From Apostichopus japonicus (lineage: Eukaryota; Echinodermata; Holothuroidea; Aspidochirotida; Stichopodidae), in assembly GCF_037975245.1 (NCBI RefSeq), contig NC_092574.1, forward strand, positions 22,223,713 through 22,287,712: 64,000 nucleotides of DNA, read 5' to 3'. Positions 1-12,180 of the stretch are shown here, in pieces. Position numbers and translations under genes: made by a program. Positions within the stretch are counted from its first letter, which is position 1. The number at the start of each line of letters is the position of its first letter. A model generated the notes under the pieces. That model ran no database searches and was not told where the DNA came from. It was given only the letters and a program-made list of their open reading frames with translations.

Positions 1-1532
1 GAACTGTGAAGCATGTTTTGGTCTTGAAAAAAGTGTGTAATTTGATATGTTGGAAACTTCAGCATGGGAACCATGAATGTGATTGTTGTACAATACATGT
101 TTGAGAGCTCTCAAAGTGACACTGAAATGGTTCAGATTGTTTTTGTTCCTGTTCGTTCTTCGTCACCGTTCTGTAAACCAAATAGACTTAATGTAAATAG
201 AAGACAACCTTTGATCAACCTCTTCTAGTTAGTATTGTAGATTTAGGTTTCCTTATTTCTGAGTCATTGCTGACTATGCTTGCCATGTACAAACAATCCT
301 CTAAAGGGGTGGTTGGTTGTGTTTCAAGTTCATCCCTACACCCATATTTAACTGCTGTATAAAAATTGAACTGTTATTAATGTGTCCCACTTTAAAGTAT
401 TAGTATAGTGTAAATGTACTCAGCTCAGATAAATTATCCTTGAAAGTCCTGTAAATTAAACTACCTAGTATGTCAAAGTTCAAAGTTTTTTTCTTCATAC
501 AGGTCACAGGATGTAATGTCTGACAAATAACATCTGATGGGGAGGTATGCCAACTTTTATGAGGTTTTTTCCCCCCTTGCAAAATGCTTAATGCTTAGGT
601 TTTGTCAGGAAACAAAAAGTAGCTTAGTAAATTCTTCCAATATTGTTGGGCTACGAAGCAGACATCTAAAGATTGTATTCCTATAATATCATGTGAAGTT
701 AGTCAACTTGATACTGTGTTTGTGAACTTGCTGGTGCTTTCATTTTACTGAGAAAGGTGTGTGAACATGTTACTCCAGCCGATGGAATTCTGATCATCTG
801 ACGTTAAACGTGTTTGAATGAAAAAATATCGCGCAGTCAATGGAATCTCATGCTCATTAATTACCATGAAGTGAAAAAAATTAATAAAATAATGATCTAG
901 GAGAGTGACTTATCGTAGTTGCAATTTGATAATACTCACTTGAATAGGTTCAGTACGATTGTTGACAAAAATGCACTGCATTAGGTCATTCATTTTTTTT
1001 CTTGAAAATATGGAATACAGACTATATAAATATATGTGACAAAAACATATTCGTCAATTAAGCTGCATGATCTATTTGGTGTGATCTGCAACATTACTTG
1101 CTACTCTAATTATACTACTAAATAATAAATATACTACTAATTATTTCCTTTATTTATAAATAGTAATTAAGTTTATCACATGTTTTTTTAGATTGAATTA
1201 CCTTTACTTGTTTATTTCTTTAAGATACGTGTTTGTTTTGTTATGCAAACCTGTAGTAATTGTATAATTGAGCTGTCAGAACTTCAAAGCCTGGATCTAT
1301 GATAGTATGATATTAAAAATTATTTGAAAAGTATTTAAGAGGGAATCTACTGAAGGTTTGTAAGGAATTATGTTAAAAAAAAAATTGTTGTTGTTGTTGC
1401 CATGTACAGGTAGCAAGATGCCATAGTACTTAATGACATGGCATTTAAATTAAGTGAATTGTTTCGAGCCTTTTGCAATCCTTGATTTGCTTTCTATTTA
1501 AATGAAACTGACCAGTTTATCAGTTCTAAGAG
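1..1532. other. AT-rich non-coding DNA
   Basis: No convincing exon, RNA gene or transposon end was seen. Open frames are short, with no recognisable motifs. The stretch could be intergenic, or intronic if the missing first GAB exon lies further left. Confidence 0.5.
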
Positions 1533-1790
1533 ATTTACTTCGTTCCCCGCTTACCTGTCTCCTCACAACCTTTGCACCGCATTCTACCGTTTCTAGTATG
1601 CCTTGGTAATCTTTTAACACTGTGCACCCTCAGTGACCGGTCCTATCCGGTCAATGACCTTCCTTCTCATTCTACCATCCAAAGTGTTTACTCATGCGTT
1701 TTCGTAGTGGATTCAAATCTTTTGAAAACTGCCCGGATTATATTGGATTATTATCTTCTTTACATCCTACTGGATTTCTAAGCGTTTCAA
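1533..1790 (+). mobile_element. DIRS left-end fragment (solo)
   Basis: It starts exactly with the ATTTACTTCG terminus of elements A and B. It continues through the terminal repeat (ACCTGTCTCCTCACAACC, then a segment like TTTTAACACTG) and into the 5' leader, including the CCCGGATTA box also seen in element B near 20067. Similarity fades near 1790 and no coding part follows, so the copy is truncated on its 3' side. Confidence 0.8.
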
Positions 1791-2582
1791 CAGCCTATTT
1801 TAAGTTGTATTCAAGTTTGTAGTATGTGTGTCTGTGTCATCCATGCCGTACAACCTGCAAACTTGGTAAATAAGTTACTAATTTTATGATCCTGTTTACA
1901 CTAAATACTCAAATCCGACCACCGGCTGGTTCCTTACACGGTTAAAGAAAAAGCTGTTTTGCTGCCAGACACATTTATCACATTTTTCTGTTTTTGTCGT
2001 TGTTGTTGTCGTCATGTATAGTACGCATCATATGGATACTTAAAAAACATTCAAATTTTTGCCATTGCTGCACAAAACCAACACTTTTCCTTGAGCCTCC
2101 AAATAGCTGATCATGTGATGGTGTCAAAGTGACCTGGTAATAGTTTTCTTGAGTTCAAATGCATGCATTTGTAAGTTGTAGATGATATTACCATACATGT
2201 AGGTTGTGAAATATGAAAAACAGTGGGCAGTTTAATAGGTTTTATAACATGTACCCTTAATAGAATGTACTTTTAAATTTTACATTTTAAAGGTCATGTC
2301 TGACAATTTTTAAACTTTGGGGGATTATAGTTCTCTCCTTAAACATATTATATACATTCTTCCTTTGTCTGAGACTCCTTGTAGAATAATTTGCCATTTG
2401 CATGAAAGGTCAAAAGTTAAGTACTGAACTATTGGTTTTTTTCTATTTATAGTTTACAGTTATGTTAAGAATGTTAGACAATCATGTTGTCATGAGATAG
2501 TGTTGCAATGCACACAGTACTGTACATGTTTGTAATTGTAGCTGTTTTGCAAGGTTTCCAGTACTTACAATACAGTCATTAA

Positions 2583-2630
2583 AGTTAACACTGATTAAAG
2601 TCAACACTGATTAAAGTTAACACTGATGAT
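2583..2630. repeat. 16-bp tandem repeat, three copies
   Basis: ATTAAAGTTAACACTG and a one-base variant occur three times in a row. This is a small tandem repeat with no coding signal. Confidence 0.75.
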
Positions 2631-2954
2631 GTATAAAATATGAACATTAAAATATTAACACTGTAGGTTAAATCATTGAGTGTACGGCTACTGGGTACAC
2701 ATAGATTAATGAATGGGGTACATATCCCATCGCAAAACGGTACGGAATGCAATGGGCAGATTGCTACATGTACTGTATAGGGTGCAAAGATGTACATAGC
2801 AGTTATTGTACACTGGAACCATAGCAGTTTACTGTTTATGCAATAAAGTTTAAGAGCCTTCTAAACTGCTACACAAAATTTGAACATTAAATTATTCCTT
2901 GTAATAAAATGGGTGTGTATTGCTGTGAGTGTATTGTTTAGCCATGATACTGAC

Positions 2955-3606
2955 AAGATAAGGCACTGTAATTACTTGTACAGTACAGTAAGAGTAACAT
3001 TGACCTGTATAACAAACTCTTACAGTAAATGTGCTCTGTTTCTTCAGTATGGTTTGATATTGAACTACATAATTCTTCTGAAATTATTCCCAGTAATATA
3101 ATGGGTGTGCTTTACATAAATATGTCTTTGCTGTGAGTGTATTGTTTGTTAGCCATGATACTGAAAAGATGAGGCACTGTTTTATATACACATGTACAGT
3201 AAGAGTACATGGACCTGTACAACAAACTCTTACAGGCACTGTATTATATACACTTGTACAGTAAGAGTACATTGACATGTATAACAAACTCTTACAGGCA
3301 CTGTATTATATACACTTGTATAGTAAGAGTACATTGACATGTATAACAAACTCTTACAGGCACTGTATTATATACACTTGTACAGTAAGAGTACATTGAC
3401 ATGTATAACAAACTCTTACAGGCACTGCATTATATACACTTGTACAGTAAGAGTACATTGACATGTATAACAAACTCTTACAGGCACTGTAATATATACA
3501 CTGACTTGTACCGTAAGAGTACATGGACCTGTATAACAAACTCTTACAGTAAATGTGCTCTTTGTTTCTTCAGTATGGTTTGGTACAGTATTGAGCTACA
3601 TGTATG
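2955..3606. repeat. 62-bp tandem repeat with hairpin-forming units
   Basis: Units beginning CACTGTATTATATACAC start at 3175, 3237, 3299, 3361, 3423 and 3485, exactly 62 bp apart. A diverged half-unit lies near 2962. Each unit holds GTAAGAGT and, about 23 bases on, its reverse complement ACTCTTAC, so every unit can fold into a hairpin. The flanks at 3000-3080 and 3540-3605 are themselves a duplicated segment (AAATGTGCTCT with TTCTTCAGTATGG). Short open frames across the array are by-products of the repeat. Confidence 0.85.
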
Positions 3607-6600
3607 ATTCTTCTGAGTTGGCCAGCCACTTCACACTGATCAGAAATCAACTTAAATTTATAGCATTTTCTAAATTGATCACATTATTTTCTTGTGACTT
3701 TGTTCAGTAATGTTCTGATCCCCCAATATGTAATACATGTATGGATTACTTTTGTGAGGGGTTATATGTCACATTAATGTGTTGAAAGAAATTTACATCC
3801 TCTCCTCTCGTACAGTCTGTCTCCTACAGTATACATCAAGCACTCCTTTTTACCTACAACTGTGTATAGCATAAGAAAATTTGTAACCTTTTTGCACCCC
3901 CCTCACCCTCCCTCCCATTGACCTTTTCAGGTCGTTGCTCTCTTCCTTGAACTGAATCTACCATTAAGAAGTTTCCGACATGATTTTTCATGTTCTGGAA
4001 TCGACCATGTAACCTGTTTACTCTGTACACTAATCGTCAAGAAAATGTAACGTTAATTAGTTTCATTTAATTTCATTTTAAGAAAAGACATTTTGTCCTT
4101 CAAATTTCAAGTAATGTTTGATTGTCTCATGTACATGTATGGAGTAAGTTCTGACATAGATCTTAATCAGCACTCTTGTGATTTTGTTAGACTTCAGTAA
4201 ACGTGCTTTCAGACAGGTACGTTATGGTTTCTTTTAATTATTTGACCTCCAAATTATGGCAATTTGTTCATTCTGAGTTTAGCTGTAATAAGTTATAATG
4301 CATTTTGTTTTAAATCTGTTGCAATCTGGTAAGACTATGCTACATTATTTCAGACAGGAACTTGCAGTTTACTTACTTGAAAACATAATCTGTTATGAAT
4401 CATTTGGCGGAAGGGTTTGAGATTTTTAGAATGAAACAACATTAGTTCTTATTTGGGACGTGAAGTATTCTGTGTTCGATGAAATGGTTAAAGGGATAGA
4501 CCTGTGGCTGGATATTGATTGCTCTTAAAACAAAACGGCTGGATACTTTCTGCAACTGTAGGTAGAGCTTACTGTAGGTCAAAACCGCATCCTTGCAGTG
4601 TTTTGTATGCGGAAGATTTGAAATTTTCAATTTGGTGATAGTATTTAACAAATTGTATCTGGCAACAGCAAAGTGATTGACCTGATCATGACACCTCAGC
4701 TGAATATGTTTTTATTTTACTTTAATAATGTTTTATCACTCAGTTTTCCGGAGATAAAACTATTATTTCTATGGAAATAATTTTGGAACTTTGATGAATT
4801 TCTTAATGCAGAGAACATTAATTAACAGCTACTATTTATAAGTAAACATAGGAAATGAATAACATTTTCAAGGATAATTTAATCCACAAGAAGATAATAA
4901 TTTAGGAAAGTAAAGCTTTTATTTAATTGGGATGACATGTAAGACCACCTACTGTGATCCACTCCCTCCCTACAAGAATCGATGGCCTATAGATAGCCTG
5001 TCAGAATAGTTTTCATTCCATGAACCATATCTCAAGAGTTAGGGACAAATATTGACTTTTTTGGATGGGGCCTTCTTTTAACTAAAAGTGTGGGAATATT
5101 TTCTCTCTAAAGTTGAGGAAAGTGTTTTTTATTGTCTGCCACTGGTGTATCCCTATAGAAACTCACAACCAAATGATTGTCAGCATGATTAGTGTGGATC
5201 ACTTAGTTAGAATGATGGGTTACCGGACGTTAATATCATTACATAACAGTAGCTCGTTCAGAGCGATTCAACTTGACTTCCGAATGGCAATAAATAACGA
5301 TATAAAGAACAACAAACAACAACAACACGAGACGTTGTGCAAGAATGATCAACTAGAAATGTTTTCCAGCTGAAGTCGTAACATTTTGAAGACCTACAGT
5401 ATGTCAGGTGTAATTATTAGACGGCACAATTTTTTCAGTATTTTTACCAGGCACCGTTGTGTCCTTTGTTTTAGCGTGTAGACAGAATAGTCTCCTGTGC
5501 GGTGACTGTATGATCACATCAATTGTGCATCAAGGAAGTTTGGTCAGAACTTACAGTAAATTCCCATGGAAGACAATTCCAAAAAATGTGGTAGTAAATG
5601 GGATTTTCCCTATATATTCCACAAAAGATGTGAGGTAATTGCCTATTTAAAAGGATGCCTTATTTTTTGTACCCCCTGTGACTATATATTCATGAATAAA
5701 TAAACTGAATGATATAGAGACATGTTATGTGACATTATTGAGGATACTATTAAAGTACTGTATAGGTATATGGGTGTTGGTAGGTAAAGGTACCAGGTGA
5801 GTCAGGAGTGAAGTAAATACTCTACCCAAACCAGTTAGTTTTTTTTTGGGTGTAACCGTATGATTAACTCATGTTGTCAAATATGTTTATTTACTGCACA
5901 TGCTCTCTTCGCTTTCTTGTCTCGATACTAAGACATTCCACTTTCTCAACTCTATAATCAAAATCGTTTCATAATCACAATGGTGTGTAGAAATTTGTTA
6001 CAGAAATAGATATTGTGCCAAATGATTATTAAAGCAACTTGTTGACGACTTTGATCATTTTTTCTCCTAGAAACCCACAGCACTGTGCAGATCATTAGCT
6101 GCAAAGTAAAATTTGGCAAGTTTTACTGGCAACTAAGGATATATATAAATATATAGAAGTGGAGCAGTTTGAAATTTTTTATTTGGATGTAAGAGAAGGG
6201 ATGGGATATTGGCCCTCGAGTGGGTCGTCAGTGAGCTATAATTTAACAAATTGCTTTTTATGAAGCTACAGTAGATAGATAAAGAGTGCATGATATGAGT
6301 GAGTAATGGCTAAGTAATATTGTTTGTGTTTGTTAATTTATTTGTTGTATTATTAAAATTGTTGCTGTATTTTTGTTTTAGCTTTTAAACAGCTGGATGC
6401 TGTCCTTACTTTAATAGTCCATAGAATTTACTAAATTAAAGTTACACATTAAACTGAATGGAAGTGGAATAAAACATTTTAGCTAGACCATAAATGTATA
6501 TGTTTTTATAAAAAAAACTATTGAAGTGTTAGGAGTGAGCTGTTAATGGAATTATGGACTGGATAAACAGACAGGATACCCACAACCCACAATTCTCTTT

Positions 6601-6675
6601 GTCTGTTTCATTCAAGGTTAAACTAGATAGATAACAAGATAACTACTGTCCATACAGCTTATCCGGGTTACACCA
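3607..6675. other. AT-rich non-coding DNA
   Basis: No gene, splice-consistent exon or transposon terminus was recognised. An 86-codon open frame at 5113-5373 has no recognisable domain and is not called as a gene. Confidence 0.45.
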
Positions 6676-7045
6676 CAGCTTAATCCTAGTACTGGTAATG
6701 CGCATTACAACAAGCAGCTTAATCCTAGTACTGGTAATGGGCATTACAACAAGCAGCTTAATCCTAGTACTGGTAATGGGCATTACAACAAGCAGCTTAA
6801 TCCTAGTACTGGTAATGGGCATTACAACAAGCAGCTTAATCCTAGTACTGGTAATGGGCATTACAACAAGCAGCTTACATCCTAGTACTGGTAATGGGCA
6901 TTACAACAAGCAGCTTAATCCTAGTACTGGTAATGGGCATTACAACAAGCAGCTTAATCCTAGTACTGGTAATGGGCATTATAACAAGCAGCTTAATCCT
7001 AGTACTGGTAATGGGCATTACAACAAGCAGCTTACATCCTTAGTA
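6676..7045. repeat. 39-bp minisatellite, about 9 copies
   Basis: The unit starts CAGCTTAATCCTAGTACTGG and ends ATTACAACAAG. It is 39 bp, an exact multiple of three, so frames stay open on both strands and give repetitive false peptides. Two units read CAGCTTACATCC with an extra base, and the first of these shifts the frame. The array is best read as a minisatellite, not a protein gene. Confidence 0.9.
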
Positions 7046-8127
7046 TTTCTCTGTAAATGTATTAGAGGTCTCCTTCTTAACCTCTATGATGTTCAGGGAT
7101 TCCAAGAAAAAGCAAGTGTGTATAGTCTAATTTTGTAAATTCTCTGTACTTTATTTGTACATGACTGTCCCCAGCTGTGTTTTGTATACATGTTCTTTGT
7201 TTGGTACTATTCATAAATAAGCTGTAGCACTTTAACAATTGACTATCCTTTTTCAAAAGTTTATAGCTTCTTAGAACTCAGTAACAAGCATTCCCAAATA
7301 AGGTACAATTAGATGTTGCCATGTTCATACAATGTAAAGTTAATTAAAGGTGGATTTAGCCCATGTTCATAAAATGTAAAGTTAATTAAAAGGTGGATCA
7401 TTAGTGCCTACTATAGCCTCCTCTGCCTTAATTGTCACTGAAAAGAAGAAAGTTTACTTTTAAGTTTGATACAAATGAAAAGATTCAACCTACATGTGGT
7501 GTGTCAGTAACTGAAAATTCCTCTTACTGTAGGTCAGACGGAAACATTTTAAGCCTCGTTTCTAAATTTAGTATTCTTAAAAAATGGTCAATTCTGGTTG
7601 TATTCCCAGGGGTGTAAATTTATATGAGAATTCAACTGCATCACAAGATAGAATCATTAACCAGTTTTAAGTTTTGTCCAACTTTTTTTTTTGTATATTA
7701 GCTCGCTACATCTCCCTGGTGACTGTGTGTCTAAACTTTAAAATATTTATATTCAAAACTGACTTTTACTTTCAGTGTTGGTTTCTTTTCATGTTACAGT
7801 AAGTGAAAGCAAGCTTCAGCATACCCTAAAGCAATTTACACATACCCTAGATATCGCTATCTTTACTCCCTAATTGTGAACGAGCTCTAGGTAAAAAAAG
7901 GTCCCCAGTCATTTACAAGGGTGAGCTTTGTGAAATATGATATAGAAGGGAAGTATCAAAACTTGGTTTGGGAGTTTGGGTTCCTTGAAAAGAATCATAT
8001 TAATGCCATATGAATGTACAGTGAGCATTTTTAACACAAGAAGATCTTTATATGCAAGAATATTTTCTTTCAGGAAAGCCAAATATTGATAAAGCAGGGG
8101 TGGTTGTGGAACTTCCAGTGTCTAAGA
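7046..8127. other. AT-rich non-coding DNA with a 47-bp duplication
   Basis: At 7319-7398 a segment containing CATGTTCATA and ATGTAAAGTTAATTAAA is duplicated in tandem. Nothing else could be assigned. Confidence 0.5.
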
Positions 8128-8537
8128 TAAGGTGACCATATTTTCCTGACTGGAATCAGGGACATTTATTGCGTGACTGATATGGGGAAGGGGTTAAGGG
8201 GAGGGGGTGTCAAGTGCCTAAGGTGCTTAGATGTAAAATGGTGATACTTAGAAGCACTTTATAATCAATTTTATTTTCAAAAATGTAGCTTTTTCTTAGA
8301 TGAAATTCACTTACTTTAAGTGGTTCTTTGTTAGCTTGTGAGTCGCTTGTGTCATAAATTCGTGTTCCGTTCCGTTCTGGGACTGCACTCTTGACTCAAT
8401 TTTGTTTTTACAATTATTTTACTAAAAATGTGGGATATTTTCGAGATTCCTGAACATTTTGACGAATCGGGGACATTTTCGGGGACACTTGTTCATCGGG
8501 GACAGCACACTGTAATCGGGGATGTCTGGTCACCTTA
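8128..8537. mobile_element. hAT-like short non-autonomous transposon
   Basis: The 410-bp element begins TAAGGTGACCA and ends with its perfect reverse complement TGGTCACCTTA. It is flanked by a perfect 8-bp direct repeat GTCTAAGA at 8120-8127 and 8538-8545. An 8-bp target duplication is typical of the hAT superfamily. The right half carries several TCGGGGA repeats. No transposase frame is present, so it would be a MITE moved by another element's transposase. Confidence 0.8.
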
Positions 8538-8756
8538 GTCTAAGAGGTTTCTAAAGGTTTCTTCAACATGTATGGTCAGAAAGCTATATTGAAGATTTTT
8601 TTCCCTTTGGTTTCTATTTTAAGAGGCAGAGTGATATTTGGGTAATTTGTACAGTAGGTCTCCAGGATAGGATTGCTTGATTGGCCTAATATGGCCCAAT
8701 TGATCAAACCAAAGACACCTTCAACACCGAGATAAGTAACTTTATAGATACACAAG

Positions 8757-8905
8757 ATTTCTTCGTTCCTCTCTTACCTGTCTCCCACTCCACATCTGCA
8801 CTTTCCCATCTACTTAACTATACACATTGGAATGTTTTAACACTGCGCCCTCGCTCCCTGGGCACCGCCCACTTACACCTCCTTCCGAATCTACCACGTA
8901 AGAAG
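8757..8905 (+). mobile_element. DIRS left-end fragment (degenerate)
   Basis: TTCGTTCCTCTCTTACCTGT, then TTTTAACACTGCGCCCTC and CTCCTTCCGAATCTACCA follow the order of the element A and B left ends. It is more diverged than the copy at 1533 and stops before any leader or coding sequence. Confidence 0.65.
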
Positions 8906-10242
8906 AAACAAGGATAGCCATACCCCTACTGGCAGACATAATATTACCAAAAATCATAATATAAAGTAAATATAACATATATACATGTGTAACTGGTACA
9001 ACCTAAACGGTTGATATTTCAACATTTGTTTCAAACGTTGCAAATGTGTAGCACCATTTGTATCTCTCGGCACCCTCCATTTTACCTAAAATTTCTTCAG
9101 GGGTCTTATTGGTGGACTAGATGTACTAAATTTATTCCTAAAAGTTTTTACTCCAAACGATTTAATCACATGATATGTGCTTGCTCAAATTTATAAGAAA
9201 AAAATCATGAGTACTACATACCTCGTAATAATTTGAAGGAAAGTTGACCATTTTTGAAGGTTAAAGGTGCCACTATCAAATGAAACCACAACACTGTGGT
9301 TGCCTTGAGAGTTGGCCCAAAATTGTTGTTTAATTTTGCAGATAAATTTGTCAATTTGACCCTACTTAACGTGTGAACAGTTAGATTTCTATTGGAAAAA
9401 AAAACCAAGAAATAAGTGAAAGAAGAAAAAGTAAATAAAAGAAAATCAGTTCTATGGATTGTAGACATGGAATATTTTATTCTGTAGAGTTTCTGAATAT
9501 GCACATATATGTATTAACAATGTGGAACTGCAACAAAATACTAAAACAACTTCCAATTATGTAGAAAGTAAACACTTAAACAGTAAAGCATGGCTGATTA
9601 ACCGATACTTTATTTGACCCGAGCTCAAATTCGGACTGAGTTTTGTTTTGTTACATCGTGTCAAAACAGCGTGTACTCGCTCACCATGGCCATACACACA
9701 CACTAAGAATTGCCAGATACTAGAGCGAGGTGAATACGGTAATGCATAGGTTATATGAGGTGAGTACGTTGCTCGTTAATTAAAAATCCAGGTAGGGGTT
9801 GAGGAATTTCTTGGATAACTGCATGAAAATCTCATCTTTTAATATTAATGATATTCCATCTTATCATACATGTACAGTATTGAATTCGTATCTTCATCGT
9901 AAAATAGAAATTCAATGTGATTATGCAAGGCAGATATTATTCAGGTGAATTAACTTCCTGTTTAAAATTTCAACGCAGGACGCTTTGCACTTTTATACAT
10001 TTGATTTTAAAGGTAAGAAAAAACAACTATATAAAAGATGGTAATTTTATATATTGCTGTTTGTTGGACCTGAAAGCTGAAGTGCTATAATAGACTCTTT
10101 AAGTATTTCAAGTGGATCTTACTCAGTTGTATGTGCTCTACATAATGACCGTATGGTAAGTGTGTGTACAAAAGGGTAGGAAACGCACTTCTTTACATAG
10201 GTTGTCTGCAACGGCAACGGGCAACAGATCTTCTTCCAGAAA
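8906..10242. other. Non-coding DNA, nothing assigned
   Basis: There are a few short open frames (9011-9196, and 9214-9504 on minus) without domain or splice support. No repeat structure was recognised. Confidence 0.45.
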
Positions 10243-10340
10243 ATTTACTTTGCTCCTCACTTACCTGTCTCCTCACAACCTCAGCACTACCGTGCTGATT
10301 ATATACTGGTTAACTTTTAACACTGGGCCCTCTATGCAAC
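10243..10340 (+). mobile_element. DIRS left-end fragment flanked by direct repeats
   Basis: ATTTACTTTGCTCCTCACTT, then ACCTGTCTCCTCACAACC and TTTTAACACTGGGCCCTC match the family terminus. Similar sequence lies on both sides: GGCAACAGATCTT is at about 10220 and again near 10348, each followed by a TCCAG-like run. This imperfect duplication of about 25 bp brackets the fragment. Confidence 0.65.
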
Positions 10341-10440
10341 TGCAACAGGCAACAGATCTTTGTCCAGACTCCATTAAATTGCTCTGCCATTTCGAACTGC
10401 CAGAGTCAAGGCGAGTTACTAAGTACAAAAGACATCAGTA

Positions 10441-10610
10441 GTTGCTTTGTTCCTCCAACTTATTACTGTGTTCTCCACTCAATACGTACATACTTCATAT
10501 CTACCTACTGTAATCAGCCAAACTTGGTAGCGTTTTAGTTAGGGGCCCCCCACTTCCACTCACTGACTGACCCCTCCTGAATTAAACCATATCCAATTCC
10601 TCATCATTCT
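10441..10610 (+). mobile_element. Possible second degenerate DIRS left end
   Basis: GCTTTGTTCCTCCAACTTAT and GTTCTCCACTC, then later TCCTCATCATTCT, are weakly collinear with the family left end. Assignment is tentative. Confidence 0.35.
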
Positions 10611-11780
10611 GAATCAACTCTTTATTATATAGGAGATTTGTTTTTAGAGCAGTTTGCAGGCATACTGTACATATAGTAAGAACTTTCTTTCTACGTACAG
10701 TATATATGTTGGTACTGTTCAATGGTTACAAAGAAATGACAGTGTGAATTTAAACATAGGTAAATTCCTAGAGCTGCATCTCGATAAAGTTAAATGATAA
10801 AGTGTCATCGAGACATATTAACTTTATTGAAAAGTGCGGAAGTGTTGGTGGAATAAGAGGTGGGGGGGATGGGTGGGTGGGTTGGTTTGGGAGAAAGTAA
10901 TGAAACTGGAGTGAATGAAAGGAAAAAGGGATTTAGAATCAATACCAACCATGAGTCCAATTTCCTAGTTATATCTTTGTTTCAAATCATAGTTTACATA
11001 TAAGGATTATATTTTTACTACGATCATCGTTAATTAGTTTAGCTTTAAAAATTTTCTTGGAATGCAAAGGTAACAAACATAACCTAAAAAAAGGGTGTGG
11101 GGGTGGGGGGGGGAGGGGGAAGCAGGTTAACTCCATGAGTTAGATCAGCTGACATTACTTAGCTGGTATACTGCAGTACTTCATAACTTAGGATAACATG
11201 CCATGTATGGCTGTGTAGTGACTATCTATGTATTACTAACACACCTGTTATGATCAGGTCTGTCTGTTATGTATCTAGCTGCTATGGAAGGTGGTACAGT
11301 ATTTCTAGATCCATACTGTACATGTGTAAGCCTGTAATATCTACTTTGTATAGCCGGAATGAATTGTAATGGTGTTAGCTCAATAAGTCTTTCCTGACAT
11401 CTTCCTGTAGTCAGGGCTTTTGGACTGTATTTACCATTATGGATCCTAGGGTCAACTGCTTCCACTTGGAATTGAATCTTTATAGAAGCAGCTTCTGTAT
11501 TTAAGTGTAAAAAAAAGCACAAAAAAAACAAAAACAGTTTGCAATTTTCTAGTTGGGATTGCGATGTGATAAATGTTTGCCCACATCTACTATGTATGTA
11601 ATTCCTTGCACAGTCTGCGTGCTGGTCGGGTGATGATATTGTAGTCAAGCACTAATATGAACGTACCGGTTAGCACGTTTAAGGTATGGGATTATGAGTT
11701 CACAAGTTTTAATCTGACATGGACAATGTAACAAATCTATGATGACAAAGACAAACCAATTACACACATGTAAAGGTTAG
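10611..11780. other. Non-coding DNA with G-rich runs
   Basis: G-rich simple sequence occurs at 10859-10890 and 11096-11125. A 140-codon minus-strand open frame (11226-11648) has no recognisable domain and is not called as a gene. Confidence 0.4.
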
Positions 11781-12180
11781 ATGTCTACCATTGGACTACA
11801 TCATTAGGATGACATGATAGATGTCTACCATTGGACTACATCATTAGGATGACATGATAGATGTCTACCATTGGACTACATCATTAGGATTACATGATAG
11901 ATGTCTACCATTGGACTACATCATTAGGATGACATGATAGATGTCTACCATTGGACTACATCATTAGGATTACATGATAGATGTCTACCATTGGACTACA
12001 TCATTAGGATTACATGATAGATGTCTACCATTGGACTACATCATTAGGATTACATGATAGATGTCTACCATTGGACTACATCATTAGGATTACATGATAG
12101 ATGTCTACCATTGGACTACATCATTAGGATTACGTGATAGATGTCTACCATTGGACTACATCATTAGGATTACATGATTA
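11781..12180. repeat. 40-bp tandem repeat, ten copies
   Basis: The unit starts ATGTCTACCATTGGACTACA and ends ATGATAG; ten copies fit 400 bp exactly. A single variable site reads GACATG in copies 1, 2 and 4, TACATG in the others and TACGTG in copy 9. The near identity implies recent expansion. The 40-bp period is not a codon multiple. Confidence 0.95.

Noticed and set aside
2950-3560. CRISPR-like regularly spaced repeats at 62 bp
   Set aside because: Units are contiguous and near identical, with no unique spacers. The genome is a spliced eukaryote.
6643-7138. Open frames on both strands with repeated MGITTSS or MPITSTRI peptides
   Set aside because: They arise from a 39-bp tandem repeat (multiple of three). 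Both strands are open and an inserted base shifts the frame, so no protein is called.
11226-11648. 140-codon minus-strand open frame
   Set aside because: No recognisable domain and unremarkable composition, with no splice partners.
11781-12180. CRISPR-like 40-bp repeats
   Set aside because: A pure tandem repeat without spacers.
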